Below, piece by piece: positions 1 to 8,228 of a stretch of 64,000 nucleotides of DNA; the first letter of the stretch is position 1, and every line of letters begins with the position of its first letter. This DNA comes from Propionibacterium sp. (GTDB lineage: Bacteria; Actinomycetota; Actinomycetes; Propionibacteriales; Propionibacteriaceae). Made by a program: the position numbers and the translations under genes. The notes under the pieces were generated by a model that was not told the origin of the DNA, made no database searches, and saw only the letters and a list, made by a program, of their open reading frames with translations. The DNA lies in assembly GCA_022837595.1 (NCBI GenBank), contig JALHFX010000006.1:1-64000 (forward strand), given 5' to 3'.

Positions 1-71
1 TTGCGCGCCGACGAGTCAATGACCTCATGGTCATAGGCCCGAAGCCTGATGCGGATCTTTTGTCCCGCCAC
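1..71 (-). CDS. rpsJ: 30S ribosomal protein uS10, N-terminal fragment (runs off left edge)
   Basis: Only the first 23 codons are in the window. They read (V)[18 protein letters not shown], the characteristic N-terminus of uS10, a 30S head protein that also pairs with NusB in transcription antitermination. The GTG start at 71 has AAGGA six bases upstream. In actinobacteria rpsJ opens the S10 ribosomal operon and usually lies downstream of tuf on the same strand. Here it has the same orientation as tuf but 9.7 kb separates them. The identification is firm despite the short length; the rest of the gene lies outside the window. Confidence 0.9.
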   Translation of the reverse strand, partial: MAGQKIRIRLRAYDHEVIDSSAR

Positions 72-477
72 GGTTGTTCCTTCTACTCGTCCCTGCCGGG
101 ATCCGGACCGGAAAATGGCCCAAATCCCGCCCAACATCGCTTGTCAATGCCGTATTACTCGACCCCCGCGGTCGGGTGTGTCGCACACGGTTCACCGCAC
201 TCACCACAAGCCCTCTGTTCAGATGCCTGCCAGCTCGCAGCACTCACCCGAATCGGGCGGAGTGCCGGCGCAGTGGGCGATGCCCACGTCCAGCTGGTGC
301 GGCTTCACCGGCGCTCACGCAAACCCGGAAGCCTATGCTCCAGGACCCCTACGTATTCGTCCGGCCTCGACAGTTCGCCTGTCTTATCCGCGGCGTCCAC
401 ATAGTGGCTCCAAAGGAGCAACCTGTAAATGATCGCATGGACGAGGGGGTGGTTTCAAATCGGGTTCTCGTTCTACT
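72..477. other. Gene-free interval between divergent rpsJ and the FhuF-like gene
   Basis: About 400 bp with open frames in several phases but no recognisable protein. It must hold the promoter and leader of the S10 operon (minus strand) and the promoter of the FhuF-like gene (plus strand). A TTGACA hexamer lies on the minus strand near 142-147, without a clear partner -10 box. I see no tRNA, terminator or repeat here. Confidence 0.5.
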
Positions 478-1284
478 GTGGCGCCCATGCCACTTATGGA
501 CCCGTCAGCCGATCCCACGGGCTTACAAACCGCGTTGGACGCCGCCCGCCGTTGCGCTTCGACCTATCGGGCCCGCGTGGCTCCCGGGCAAGCCACCACT
601 GATCTGACGCTCTTCCGTTTCGGAGCAGCCGACCTGGGCTCACCCGACAGCGGACTCGCGATGAGGCTCATCGCGCGGCATTGCGAGCTGCGAGGCCTGC
701 CTTATGGACGCGACGGAGCGTCATTGGTTTTTCAACGGTACGCTCACCGGCTGTGCGGAATCGGCGTCTGCTCGTGGACGCTGACAGGCGGCCTGCTGCT
801 GGATCTGCGCGCCACGAATGTGGCGACCGTTATTGAGGGCGTCAGTCCGAAGGAAACGCTGTTGGGTGCGCCCGGGCTCTGGCGTGGGGCCTGCGTCGAT
901 GATCTGATCAGCGTATTGATCGACGAACACCTGGCGCCGATGATCGACTCGTGGCGAGAGGCCTGCACGATCTCCGCCCGCAACCTGTGGGGCAATATCG
1001 CGGCCTCAATGGCTTTGGCAGTACGCCGGGTGGCGACGGTGATCGGCGTCGACGCAGGACTCGAGCTGGGCGCTGCGATCGAGCGCGCCTGCCCGAAGTT
1101 GGCCGGCCTTGGTGAGTATCGGGTCATCGAAGTCGACGGCCGGCAGGGCGTCTTCTATGACCGACGCACCTGCTGCCACTGGCACGCGGCCAGGGACGGT
1201 AAGTACTGCAGTTGGTGCGTCCACACCCCGCCCGATGAACGCCTTGAGCGCTACGAAGCGATACTTAAACCGAAAGACGCCTGA
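478..1284 (+). CDS. FhuF-like (2Fe-2S) ferric-siderophore reductase family protein
   Basis: A 268-residue protein whose C-terminus carries the FhuF cysteine pattern CC-x10-C-x2-C (TCCHWHAARDGKYCSWC, Cys232, 233, 244 and 247), which binds a [2Fe-2S] cluster in that family. FhuF proteins are cytoplasmic reductases that release iron from imported ferric siderophores. The N-terminal two thirds is less distinctive. The GTG at 478 lacks a Shine-Dalgarno sequence; ATGs at 487 and 496 are alternatives. It lies just upstream of, but not behind, the cobalamin riboswitch, so it is probably a separate transcription unit, though a role with the following metal-chelate transporter is plausible. The substrate is inferred from family only. 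Confidence 0.75.
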   Translation: MAPMPLMDPSADPTGLQTALDAARRCASTYRARVAPGQATTDLTLFRFGAADLGSPDSGLAMRLIARHCELRGLPYGRDGASLVFQRYAHRLCGIGVCSWTLTGGLLLDLRATNVATVIEGVSPKETLLGAPGLWRGACVDDLISVLIDEHLAPMIDSWREACTISARNLWGNIAASMALAVRRVATVIGVDAGLELGAAIERACPKLAGLGEYRVIEVDGRQGVFYDRRTCCHWHAARDGKYCSWCVHTPPDERLERYEAILKPKDA

Positions 1285-1383
1285 GCCGCAGAGATTTGAC
1301 GTCCCCTGGTTTATCGTGCGGAGCCGGAGCCCGTCTTGGCCCCGAAAGCGACACGATGCGTGGGCAGCGTGGCCTTCCCCGCT

Positions 1384-1430
1384 GATTGTGTAGCGCAGGC
1401 GTCCATCACGGGCTGCTGCGCTACACAATC
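1384..1430 (+). terminator. Hairpin downstream of the FhuF-like gene
   Basis: Perfect 15-bp inverted repeat GATTGTGTAGCGCAG / CTGCGCTACACAATC (1384-1398 and 1416-1430) with a 17-nt loop. It has no U-tract, so termination is inferred from position between the FhuF-like gene and the riboswitch. Confidence 0.45.
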
Positions 1431-1470
1431 AACCGGAACCCGCGTGGCCGATCCCCGCACCGCCTGCTAG

Positions 1471-1640
1471 CGTGCTCGTGTCGGTAGCACCACCAAAGGT
1501 GCGCAGGGAATCCGGTGTGAAGCCGGAGCTGACGCGCAGCGGTATGGGTGAGACCCGTCACAGTAGGCCACTGGGAGCGATCCTGGGAAGGCGTGGCGGT
1601 TCGCGAAACAGCCCGAGCCCGAAAACCTGCCGACACGGTT
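1471..1640 (+). promoter_or_regulatory. Cobalamin (B12) riboswitch
   Basis: The leader carries the cobalamin aptamer signatures in order: GGGAATCCGGTGTGAAGCCG at 1506-1525, then CGCAGCGGTATG near 1535-1546 (the CGCCACTGT-like segment), and CCGAAAACCTGCCGAC at 1619-1634 (the GACCTGCC closing segment). The following 90 bases reach the start of the first lipoprotein gene, whose ribosome site (GAAAGGT) lies at 1727-1733. In actinobacteria such elements usually repress translation or transcription when adenosylcobalamin is bound. This implies that the ABC transporter downstream imports a corrinoid or a corrin precursor. Confidence 0.85.
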
Positions 1641-1744
1641 TTCGGAGCGACCGCGCGATCGGTAGAGGCCCAGCCAGCCAGGCGTCCGCCTGTCCGCCGG
1701 CGCCGCATCAGGTCGATCCGATCGACGAAAGGTATCGATCTACT

Positions 1745-2854
1745 GTGCGGCCACATCGTTTACGTATCGCCCTCAGCACATTGCTCGGGCTTCTATTGGT
1801 TCTGACTGGGTGCGGTAGCCCGTCAGACTCGTCCACCCCCGTGACCTCGGCCACGTCCTCTTCCGCCTCACCGTCCGGGCCGCTGACCATCACCGATGGT
1901 GTGGGACGGGAGGTCACCCTTGACGCGCCGGTCACCACAGCTGTGGTTGCCAGTCGCTACAACATGGAGCTCATGCGCGCGATGGGCAACGTCGACAATG
2001 TGGTCGGCGTCGATAAGAACACCGCTCAAGACACTGTCTATTGGCCCCAGTTCGGCGACGACTCCGTGATCGGCGCAAGTCAGAGCGACTTGAACTATGA
2101 GCAGATCATCGCGCTCGCCCCGCAGGTGCTGATCACTCCGAAGAACGGCTCGTACGAGACGGACATCGAGAAGCTGGCTCCGGCAGGTATTCAGGTCATC
2201 GTGGTCTCCGGCTACGACACCGCAAACTTCACCGAGCAGATCGACATCCTCGGCGAGGTCTTCGGCAACGAGCAGGGCGCGAAGAAGGTCTCGGACCTGT
2301 TCACCTCCACCATGGATTCCGTTGCCGAGCGGGTATCGGGCATTGAGCCCAAGAAGACGATCTACTGGGAGTACGGCGACGACTTCACCACCGCGATCCC
2401 TGGCACGTCCAACGACGGCTGGCACCAGATGATGGTCTCCGCAGGCGGAGTCAATATCTTCGGCGATCCAACCATCACCACCAAGACGATCGACCCCGAG
2501 GCCGTGCTGGACGCCGATCCCGATCTGATCATCAAGGTCACGTCGGGCAAGGCACTGAAGAATACCGGCGTGTTCACTCCTCCGACCACCGAGGAATTCG
2601 CTGAGATCGCGAACGAGATGGTCGCCCGCCCAGGCTGGTCGGACCTGACAGCAGTCAAGGACGGCGACCTCTATGTCACCACCGGCTTCGCCGCCGGGGG
2701 TCTCGGCAAGGCGATCGGCGTTGTCTACACCGCGTCGTGGTTGTATCCCGAGCAGATGAGCGACATCAACCCCGACGAGATCTTCAACCAGTGGATGGCG
2801 ATGCAGGGCATGACCGCTGACGGCAGTTCTTACGCCTACCGCTACCAGGCCTGA
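1745..2854 (+). CDS. ABC transporter substrate-binding lipoprotein, BtuF/FepB-type (copy 1)
   Basis: A 369-residue lipoprotein with a signal peptide and a lipobox ending LTGC (Cys23), followed by a Ser/Thr-rich linker and a COG0614-type periplasmic binding fold (GREVTLDAPVTTAVVAS near the start, then GVNIFGDPT). The GTG start at 1745 matches the neighbouring paralogue exactly: both are preceded by GAAAGGTATCGATC and give 369 residues. A longer open frame upstream runs through the riboswitch and is not coding. It is first in an operon with a second binding protein, a FecCD permease and an ATPase. The riboswitch points to cobalamin or cobinamide; iron-siderophore is the alternative ligand. It is tethered outside the membrane. 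Confidence 0.88.
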   Translation: MRPHRLRIALSTLLGLLLVLTGCGSPSDSSTPVTSATSSSASPSGPLTITDGVGREVTLDAPVTTAVVASRYNMELMRAMGNVDNVVGVDKNTAQDTVYWPQFGDDSVIGASQSDLNYEQIIALAPQVLITPKNGSYETDIEKLAPAGIQVIVVSGYDTANFTEQIDILGEVFGNEQGAKKVSDLFTSTMDSVAERVSGIEPKKTIYWEYGDDFTTAIPGTSNDGWHQMMVSAGGVNIFGDPTITTKTIDPEAVLDADPDLIIKVTSGKALKNTGVFTPPTTEEFAEIANEMVARPGWSDLTAVKDGDLYVTTGFAAGGLGKAIGVVYTASWLYPEQMSDINPDEIFNQWMAMQGMTADGSSYAYRYQA

Positions 2855-2860
2855 CCCATC

Positions 2861-2897
2861 GCAGCTGCCCGTCCGGCCTCAGCGGACGGGCAGCTGC
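2861..2897 (+). promoter_or_regulatory. Intercistronic hairpin between the two binding-protein genes
   Basis: Perfect 14-bp inverted repeat GCAGCTGCCCGTCC / GGACGGGCAGCTGC with a 9-nt loop, seven bases after the first stop codon. There is no clear U-tract. It probably stabilises the upstream message or partly terminates, giving more of the first binding protein than of the membrane components. Confidence 0.6.
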
Positions 2898-2939
2898 GCC
2901 ACAAACCGCCGTTTCGTTTCATGAAAGGTATCGATCACC

Positions 2940-4049
2940 ATGCGCAGGCATCCATTGCGCCTCTTACTCACTTCACTGCTCGGGCTCCTACTGGTCATCA
3001 CCGGTTGTGGCAGCCCCTCCTCTGAAAGCTCGCCCACACCCACCTCGTCGTCATCGGCATCGGTTTCGAGCAGCCCGATCACCTTCACCGATGCCTCCGG
3101 ACGCGAGATCACCCTCGACCAGCCGGTGACCAGGGCCGTGGTCGCAAATCGCTATAACAACGAACTCATCCGTGCAATCGGCAGTATCGACAACGTCATC
3201 GGGGTCGACCAGAACACCGCGCAGGACACCGACTACTGGCCTCAGTTCAACGAGGGCGAGATCATCGGCGCCAGTGGATCCGACCTCAACTACGAGCAGA
3301 TCATCAGCATGAACCCGCAAGTGTTGATCACACCGAAGAACAGCACCAACGAGACCGACATCGAAAAGCTCGAGCCCGCCGGCATCCAGGTGATCATCGT
3401 GAACGGCCACGACACCGCCACCTTCGCCCAACAGGTAGACATCCTCGGTGAAGTCTTCGGCAACCAAGCCGGTGCCAAGAAGGTAACAGACTTCTTCACC
3501 ACCACCATGGACGAGGTCGCCCAGCGCGTAACGGGCATCGAACCCAAGAAGACCATCTACTGGGAGAACAACGACGACTTCACCACCGCGATCCCGGGTA
3601 CCTTCAACGACGGTTGGCACCAGATGTTGGTCGCCGCCGGTGGCGTGAATATCTTCGGCGACCCGACGATCAACACGAAGACCATTGACGCCGAGGCCAT
3701 CCTGCAGCAGAATCCCGATCTCATCGTCAAGATCACGTCCGGCAGCTCGCTCAAGGGCAGCAGCGTCTCGACGCCTCCGGCCACCGAAGAGTTCGCCGAC
3801 CTGGCAAACGAGATGGTCGCCCGCCCGGGCTGGTCGGATCTCAGCGCCGTTCAAGACGGCGACTTCTACCTCACGACCGGGTTCGCCGAAGGAGGCTTGG
3901 GCAAAGCTGTCGGCGTCGTCTACATCGCGTCATGGCTCTACCCGGAGCAGCTGAGCGATATCAACCCCGACGAGGTTTTCGCGCAGTGGATGGCGATGCA
4001 GGGCATGCCTGCCGACGGCAGCTCCTATGTCTACCAATACTCGGCCTGA
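2940..4049 (+). CDS. ABC transporter substrate-binding lipoprotein, BtuF/FepB-type (copy 2)
   Basis: A 369-residue paralogue of the preceding gene, same length, with lipobox ITGC at Cys23 and long shared blocks such as IEPKKTIYWE and NEMVARPGWSDL. The ATG at 2940 follows ATGAAAGGTATCGATCACC, the same ribosome site as copy 1. Differences cluster in the signal and linker region and at scattered surface positions, as expected after tandem duplication and divergence. The duplicate may widen ligand range (for example cobalamin versus cobinamide) with a shared permease. Its 3' end overlaps the permease start by 23 bases, implying translational coupling. Confidence 0.88.
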   Translation: MRRHPLRLLLTSLLGLLLVITGCGSPSSESSPTPTSSSSASVSSSPITFTDASGREITLDQPVTRAVVANRYNNELIRAIGSIDNVIGVDQNTAQDTDYWPQFNEGEIIGASGSDLNYEQIISMNPQVLITPKNSTNETDIEKLEPAGIQVIIVNGHDTATFAQQVDILGEVFGNQAGAKKVTDFFTTTMDEVAQRVTGIEPKKTIYWENNDDFTTAIPGTFNDGWHQMLVAAGGVNIFGDPTINTKTIDAEAILQQNPDLIVKITSGSSLKGSSVSTPPATEEFADLANEMVARPGWSDLSAVQDGDFYLTTGFAEGGLGKAVGVVYIASWLYPEQLSDINPDEVFAQWMAMQGMPADGSSYVYQYSA

Positions 4050-5109
4050 GACCACCACAACCGATGACCTGCTGGAACGGATGCGGCTGTTCCGGTTGCG
4101 CCGTCTGGCAGTCATCGCCACGGTCACGATCCTGCTCGTCGTCTGCGTTTGTGTGTCGGCGTTGCAGGGCGTGACCGATATTTCGCTGGCCCAGATCATG
4201 CAACGCCTGCTGGGCTGGTGGCCGCTGGGCGACCGGGAGCCTGCGACTCAGCAGCAATGGGTGGCGTTCTCGCTGATCCGAGCCCCCAGGATCGTTGTCG
4301 GGCTGTTGGCCGGCGTCGCGTTGGCCGCCGCCGGAACCATGATGCAGGTCATCACAGGGAATGCGATGGCCAGCCCATTCACCACCGGCATCTCGAACGC
4401 AGCAGCTTTCGGCGCGTCCATGGCGATCCTCAGCGGCTGGAGATTGGCCGGTTCGCAGGATCTCGCGACCATCGTCTTGGCCTTCGCTTTCGCGGGCCTG
4501 TGCTCGATCCTGGTCTTCGGTATCGCGACGCTGCGCGGTATGGGCCGTCACACCATCGTCTTGACAGGTATCGCCTTCAGCTACCTGTTCAGCGCACTGG
4601 GCGCCCTGATGCAGTTCATCGCTGACGAGCGGGAACTCGCGTCCATCGTCAGCTGGACCTTCGGTGATCTTGGTAGTGCGAACTGGAAGCAAATCGGGAT
4701 ACTGGCCATCGTTGTGGCCGTCGGCACAACGATGGGAGTGATCCAGTCGGGCAGCTATACCTTATTGTCCAGCGGCGAAGAAGGGGCCATCGCGATGGGC
4801 GTCGATGTGCTCAAGCTCCGCCGGGTCACCTCGGTGATGGTCACGTTGCTCGCGGCCACAGCGGTCAGCTTCACCGGTGTCATCGGGTTCGTCGGTCTGG
4901 TAGCCCCGCATCTGGCCAGGCTGCTGGTCGGCCACGATTACCGTTTCACCTTCCCGCTCAGCCTGCTGACCGGGGCACTACTGGTAGTCGGCGCGGATCT
5001 GCTCGGCCGGACGATCGTGTCTCCTTCGATCATCCCGGTGGGCATCGTGGTTTCGGTGGTCGGCGTGCCGGTCTTCATCTGGCTGATCTTGAGGCGCGGA
5101 GGCAGTTGA
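4027..5109 (+). CDS. FecCD/BtuC-family ABC transporter permease
   Basis: A 360-residue polytopic membrane protein with a cytoplasmic N-terminus and about ten predicted helices. It has the FecCD-family signatures RAPRIVVGLLAGVALAAAG near residues 80-98 and GFVGLVAPHLARLLVGHDYR in the C-terminal half, the latter near the region that contacts the ATPase. It forms the channel for the riboswitch-controlled uptake system. The ATG at 4027 lies inside the end of the second binding-protein gene; the ATPase gene begins one base after its stop. Length and motifs are normal for BtuC/FhuB-like permeases. Confidence 0.9.
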   Translation: MSTNTRPETTTTDDLLERMRLFRLRRLAVIATVTILLVVCVCVSALQGVTDISLAQIMQRLLGWWPLGDREPATQQQWVAFSLIRAPRIVVGLLAGVALAAAGTMMQVITGNAMASPFTTGISNAAAFGASMAILSGWRLAGSQDLATIVLAFAFAGLCSILVFGIATLRGMGRHTIVLTGIAFSYLFSALGALMQFIADERELASIVSWTFGDLGSANWKQIGILAIVVAVGTTMGVIQSGSYTLLSSGEEGAIAMGVDVLKLRRVTSVMVTLLAATAVSFTGVIGFVGLVAPHLARLLVGHDYRFTFPLSLLTGALLVVGADLLGRTIVSPSIIPVGIVVSVVGVPVFIWLILRRGGS

Positions 5110-5110
5110 G

Positions 5111-5903
5111 ATGCTCGAGATCAAAGACCTGAGATTCGCCTACCCGCACAAGCCGGTCTTGAACGGGATCGACCTCGATGTGGAGCGCGGAGAACTCGTC
5201 GCGTTGCTCGGCGCGAACGGATCAGGCAAGTCGACCATGGTGAAATGCTTGTGCGGCGTGCTATCTCCAGAGTCAGGGATGCTTGTGCGGCGTGCTATCT
5301 CCAGAGTCAGGGACAATGAGCCTGGACGGCGTCGACCTGCTCAACATGTCAATGCGTGAACGCGCAGGACGCATCGGCTATGTACCGCAGTCGATGGGCG
5401 CCGATGAGACCGCGCTCAGCGTCCACGAGACCGTGGCACAAGGCGTGCAACGCCCCGGCTTGCGTTTTTCGCGTACCGAGCAGCGGCAGCGCACTATTGC
5501 CGCGATGTCCCAGGTAGGCCTGCTCGATTATGCGTTCACGCCGGTCAACCGGCTCAGCGGCGGTGAACGGCAGCGCGTCTTCATCGGGCGCGCACTCGCC
5601 ATGGACACCGACTATCTACTTCTGGACGAACCCGTGAGTGCTCTCGACCTCAAATATCAGGGTCACATCATGCGGTTGCTACGTGATCTTGCTCGCGATG
5701 GACGCGCAGTGTTGACGATCGTGCACGACCTGAACCTTGCTGCCGGGTTCGCCGACCGCCTGGCACTGCTGGACGGCGGTCGCATCGTGGCGGTCGGAAG
5801 CGCCTCTCAGGTATTGACCGCTGATCGACTCAGCGCCGTCTACGGAACCCCTGTCGAGGTGGCCGAGGTTCGCGGACGCACCGTCGTATTACCGCCGGTT
5901 TGA
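5111..5903 (+). pseudogene. ABC transporter ATPase (BtuD/FhuC type), frameshifted by a 34-bp tandem duplication
   Basis: The first part (5111-5278) encodes a normal ATPase N-terminus with Walker A GANGSGKST. Bases 5245-5278 are then repeated exactly at 5279-5312, which shifts the frame, and the first frame stops at 5359. The second frame continues to 5903 with the Q-loop YVPQ, signature LSGGERQRV, Walker B LLLDEPVSALD and switch histidine IVHDL. Removing one repeat copy restores a continuous 252-residue protein reading ...CGVLSPESGTMSLDGVDLL. As written, a full ATPase cannot be made, which should disable the transporter unless repeat slippage restores the frame or the duplication is an assembly error. 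A TTG (5283) or ATG (5316) could start the C-terminal piece. Confidence 0.92.
5245..5312. repeat. Exact 34-bp direct tandem duplication
   Basis: Two identical 34-base units, 5245-5278 and 5279-5312, both beginning ATGCTTGTGCGG and ending GAGTCAGGG. The unit length is not a multiple of three, so it breaks the ATPase frame. Confidence 0.97.
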
Positions 5904-5919
5904 GCTATCTGAATCCGGT

Positions 5920-5984
5920 CTGCAGAATTATCGAGTTCACTTTTACTGCTATACGCGTAAAAAACGTACTCGATAATCCTGCAG
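5920..5984. terminator. Bidirectional terminator between convergent ABC operon and gltX
   Basis: Long inverted repeat: CTGCAGAATTATCGAGT at 5920-5936 pairs with ACTCGATAATCCTGCAG at 5968-5984 (one mismatch), with TTTTA/TAAAA tracts in the loop. It lies between convergent genes. Confidence 0.7.
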
Positions 5985-6009
5985 CGCCCGCGCGGACGAC
6001 GAGCCCGGC

Positions 6010-7473
6010 TCAAAGTTCGGCGATCAGCCGCGCGATACGGGCCAGGCTCGACTGTTTGCCGAGGATCTCCATCGATTCGAAGAGCGGTGGGGAGACCTGC
6101 TCTCCGCTGATCGCCACCCGCACCGGCGCGAAGGCAAACTTGGGTTTGAGCCCCATGTCTTCAACCAACACCGTCTGTAGCTTCTGGTGGATGGCATCAG
6201 TCGTCCACTCATCCAGTTGTTCCAGGGCCTGCGCGGCGAGCGTCAACACCTCGGCGGCATTGTCTTTCAGCTTCCCGACCGCCACCGGGTTGAAGACCAG
6301 CTGATCGTCCGCAGTGAACAGGAACTGCAACTTCGGCAAGGCCTCCGCCAGCGTCACCAGACGTTCGGAGATCAGCGGAGTGGCCGCCAGCACGAGCTCG
6401 CGTCCGCCCTCGGGAATCTCGCTCCACTGCCCCGATTCCAGGGCATAGTCGACGATTCTGCTGGCCAACTCCCCGGTGGGCAGCGAACGGATGTAAACGC
6501 CGTTCAACCAGTCGAGCTTCTTGACGTCGAAAATCGGCCCGACGGTACTCACCTTTGCCCAGTCGAAGCCCTCTACGAACTCGTCGAAGCTCGTCACTTC
6601 CTGCTCGCCATCGGCCGGCGGATAGGCCAAGAGCTGCAGAAAGTTGCGCAGCGCCTCGGGCAGATAACCCTGCTCGCGGAACCACATCAGTCTGGCGGCC
6701 GGGTTCTTGCGTTTCGAAATCTTGGACTTATCGGTATTACGCAGCAACGGCATATGCGCGAACAGTGGCGCCTGCCAGCCGAGCCAGGAGTAGAGCAGCA
6801 GATGCTTGGGGGTCGAGCTGATCCATTCCTCACCGCGCACCACGGTGGTGATCTTCATCAAGTGATCGTCGACCACGACCGCGAGGTGATAAGTCGGGAA
6901 GCCGTCGGCCTTCAAGATCACCTGGTCGTCGGGGCGAGGAGCTTTGACCTCGCCGCGGATCAGATCGTGGAAGCTCAGTGGCACGTCGTCAGGGATCAGC
7001 ATCCGCACAACCGGCGTCGGACTGAAGCCCGGCAGTTTCGCCCGCTCGTCGCGGGTCATGCCCAAGCAGAGCCGGTCGTAGCCGGTATCGGCTTGTTTAC
7101 TGGCCTGCTGTTCGGCGCGCATCTGCGCGAGCCGCTCACCCGAGCACCAGCAGTAGTAAGCATGACCGGATTCGATCAGCTGCTCAACGAACGGACGATA
7201 GCTGTCCACGCGCTCCGACTGCTTGTAGGGAGCATACGGGCCGCCGACTTCGGGGCTCTCGTCCGCGTCTAGGCCGAGCCAGCGCAGGGAATCATAAATC
7301 TGCTGCTCGGATCCTTCAACCAGCCGATTACGGTCAGTGTCTTCGATGCGGAGCACGAATTGACCGCCGGTCTTGCGTGACCACGCCTTGTCGAATAACG
7401 CCATATAGGCGGTGCCGACATGTGGATCACCGGTGGGACTGGGAGCAACACGGGTGCGAGCTGGTGTGGTCAC
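6010..7473 (-). CDS. gltX: Glutamyl-tRNA synthetase
   Basis: A 487-residue class I aminoacyl-tRNA synthetase that charges tRNA-Glu (and, in organisms using the amidotransferase route, tRNA-Gln). The nucleotide-binding motif appears as PSPTGDPHVGT near the N-terminus and the second class I motif as KISKR. The body contains LRIEDTDRNR and TYHLAVVVDDHLM, both typical of GluRS. The GTG start at 7473 gives the usual VTTPARTRVAPSPTG beginning; the 32-codon upstream extension is not conserved in character. It is monocistronic, convergent with the ABC operon and divergent from the CBS protein. No anomalies seen. Confidence 0.95.
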   Translation of the reverse strand: MTTPARTRVAPSPTGDPHVGTAYMALFDKAWSRKTGGQFVLRIEDTDRNRLVEGSEQQIYDSLRWLGLDADESPEVGGPYAPYKQSERVDSYRPFVEQLIESGHAYYCWCSGERLAQMRAEQQASKQADTGYDRLCLGMTRDERAKLPGFSPTPVVRMLIPDDVPLSFHDLIRGEVKAPRPDDQVILKADGFPTYHLAVVVDDHLMKITTVVRGEEWISSTPKHLLLYSWLGWQAPLFAHMPLLRNTDKSKISKRKNPAARLMWFREQGYLPEALRNFLQLLAYPPADGEQEVTSFDEFVEGFDWAKVSTVGPIFDVKKLDWLNGVYIRSLPTGELASRIVDYALESGQWSEIPEGGRELVLAATPLISERLVTLAEALPKLQFLFTADDQLVFNPVAVGKLKDNAAEVLTLAAQALEQLDEWTTDAIHQKLQTVLVEDMGLKPKFAFAPVRVAISGEQVSPPLFESMEILGKQSSLARIARLIAEL

Positions 7474-7708
7474 GCTGCCACATCCTACCGTTTCTGGCAG
7501 GAAGGGTCGTCGTGTCGATTGCCGAGACGACCGACCTGGGAGCCGAACCCGCGTCCTGGCTACCTGCACTTGACCGCCCTCGTGAGCTTGTCAGCAGGCC
7601 ACCCCAACCGGACGATTCGTTAACGGTCGCTGAGAGTTGCACCCAAGATTGCCTGACTCGCCCAAGAATCTCTCGCTGAGCGCCCCCCGATGCCGCTACC
7701 GTGTGTGC

Positions 7709-8137
7709 ATGCGAGTCCATGACGTACTGAACCGAAAAGGCCGCGATGTCGTCGTGGTCTCCCCCAATGCCACCGTGGCCGAGTTGCTGCAATTGCTTGT
7801 CAAGCACCGCATCGGATCGGTAGTAGTGGTCGACGACGGACGACCGGTCGGCTTGGTCGCTGAGCGCGACATCGTCTGTGCCCTAGCCGCTGCCGAGAAC
7901 GATGTCCGCTCCCTGTCAGTCGAAGACGTGATGGAGACCGACCTCCACGTCGCAAGTGTGGACGACGACACCGCAGATCTAGCCGCCACCATGACCGAAT
8001 TCCGTATCCGTCACCTTCCCGTCGTCGACTCTGACGGTAAGTTGCTCGCGATCATCAGCATCGGCGACGTGGTCAAGGCGCGTCTCGATACCCTCACCGA
8101 TGAACGCGATCAGCTCATCGGATACGTTCAGCAGTAA
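7709..8137 (+). CDS. Tandem CBS-domain protein
   Basis: A 143-residue cytoplasmic protein made almost entirely of two CBS domains (about residues 5-65 and 75-135), the second ending RIRHLPVVDSDGKLLAIISI. Stand-alone CBS pairs bind adenine nucleotides and act as energy sensors or regulatory subunits; no partner is indicated here. The ATG at 7709 has no Shine-Dalgarno sequence but a TACCGT box a few bases upstream, so a leaderless message is likely. A longer frame from 7637 starts with non-domain sequence and is rejected. The specific role is unknown. Confidence 0.85.
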   Translation: MRVHDVLNRKGRDVVVVSPNATVAELLQLLVKHRIGSVVVVDDGRPVGLVAERDIVCALAAAENDVRSLSVEDVMETDLHVASVDDDTADLAATMTEFRIRHLPVVDSDGKLLAIISIGDVVKARLDTLTDERDQLIGYVQQ

Positions 8138-8160
8138 ACGCTTTGATAATCGAGTTCCTG

Positions 8161-8186
8161 AGGGCGTCCGGTCGACCGGACGCCCT
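8161..8186 (+). terminator. Terminator after the CBS-domain gene
   Basis: Perfect palindrome AGGGCGTCCGGTCGACCGGACGCCCT followed by CTTCGTTT. It can serve the CBS gene and the convergent hydrolase gene. Confidence 0.75.
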
Positions 8187-8228
8187 CTTCGTTTGGTCTG
8201 GATCGGCGAGGACCGCGACGCCTCGGGC

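Noticed and set aside
210..330. Possible second cobalamin riboswitch on the minus strand (GCCGGTGAAGCC and CGCCCACTGCGCC segments)
   Set aside because: The closing GACCTGCC segment and correct spacing are missing, and the downstream gene on that strand is rpsJ, not a cobalamin gene.
27..607. Overlapping plus-strand open frames at the left end
   Set aside because: Three frames are open at once with no recognisable motif; the interval is the rpsJ/FhuF-like divergent promoter region.
1472..1744. 91-codon N-terminal extension of the first binding lipoprotein
   Set aside because: It is the translated riboswitch; the signal peptide begins at the GTG 1745, matching the paralogue.
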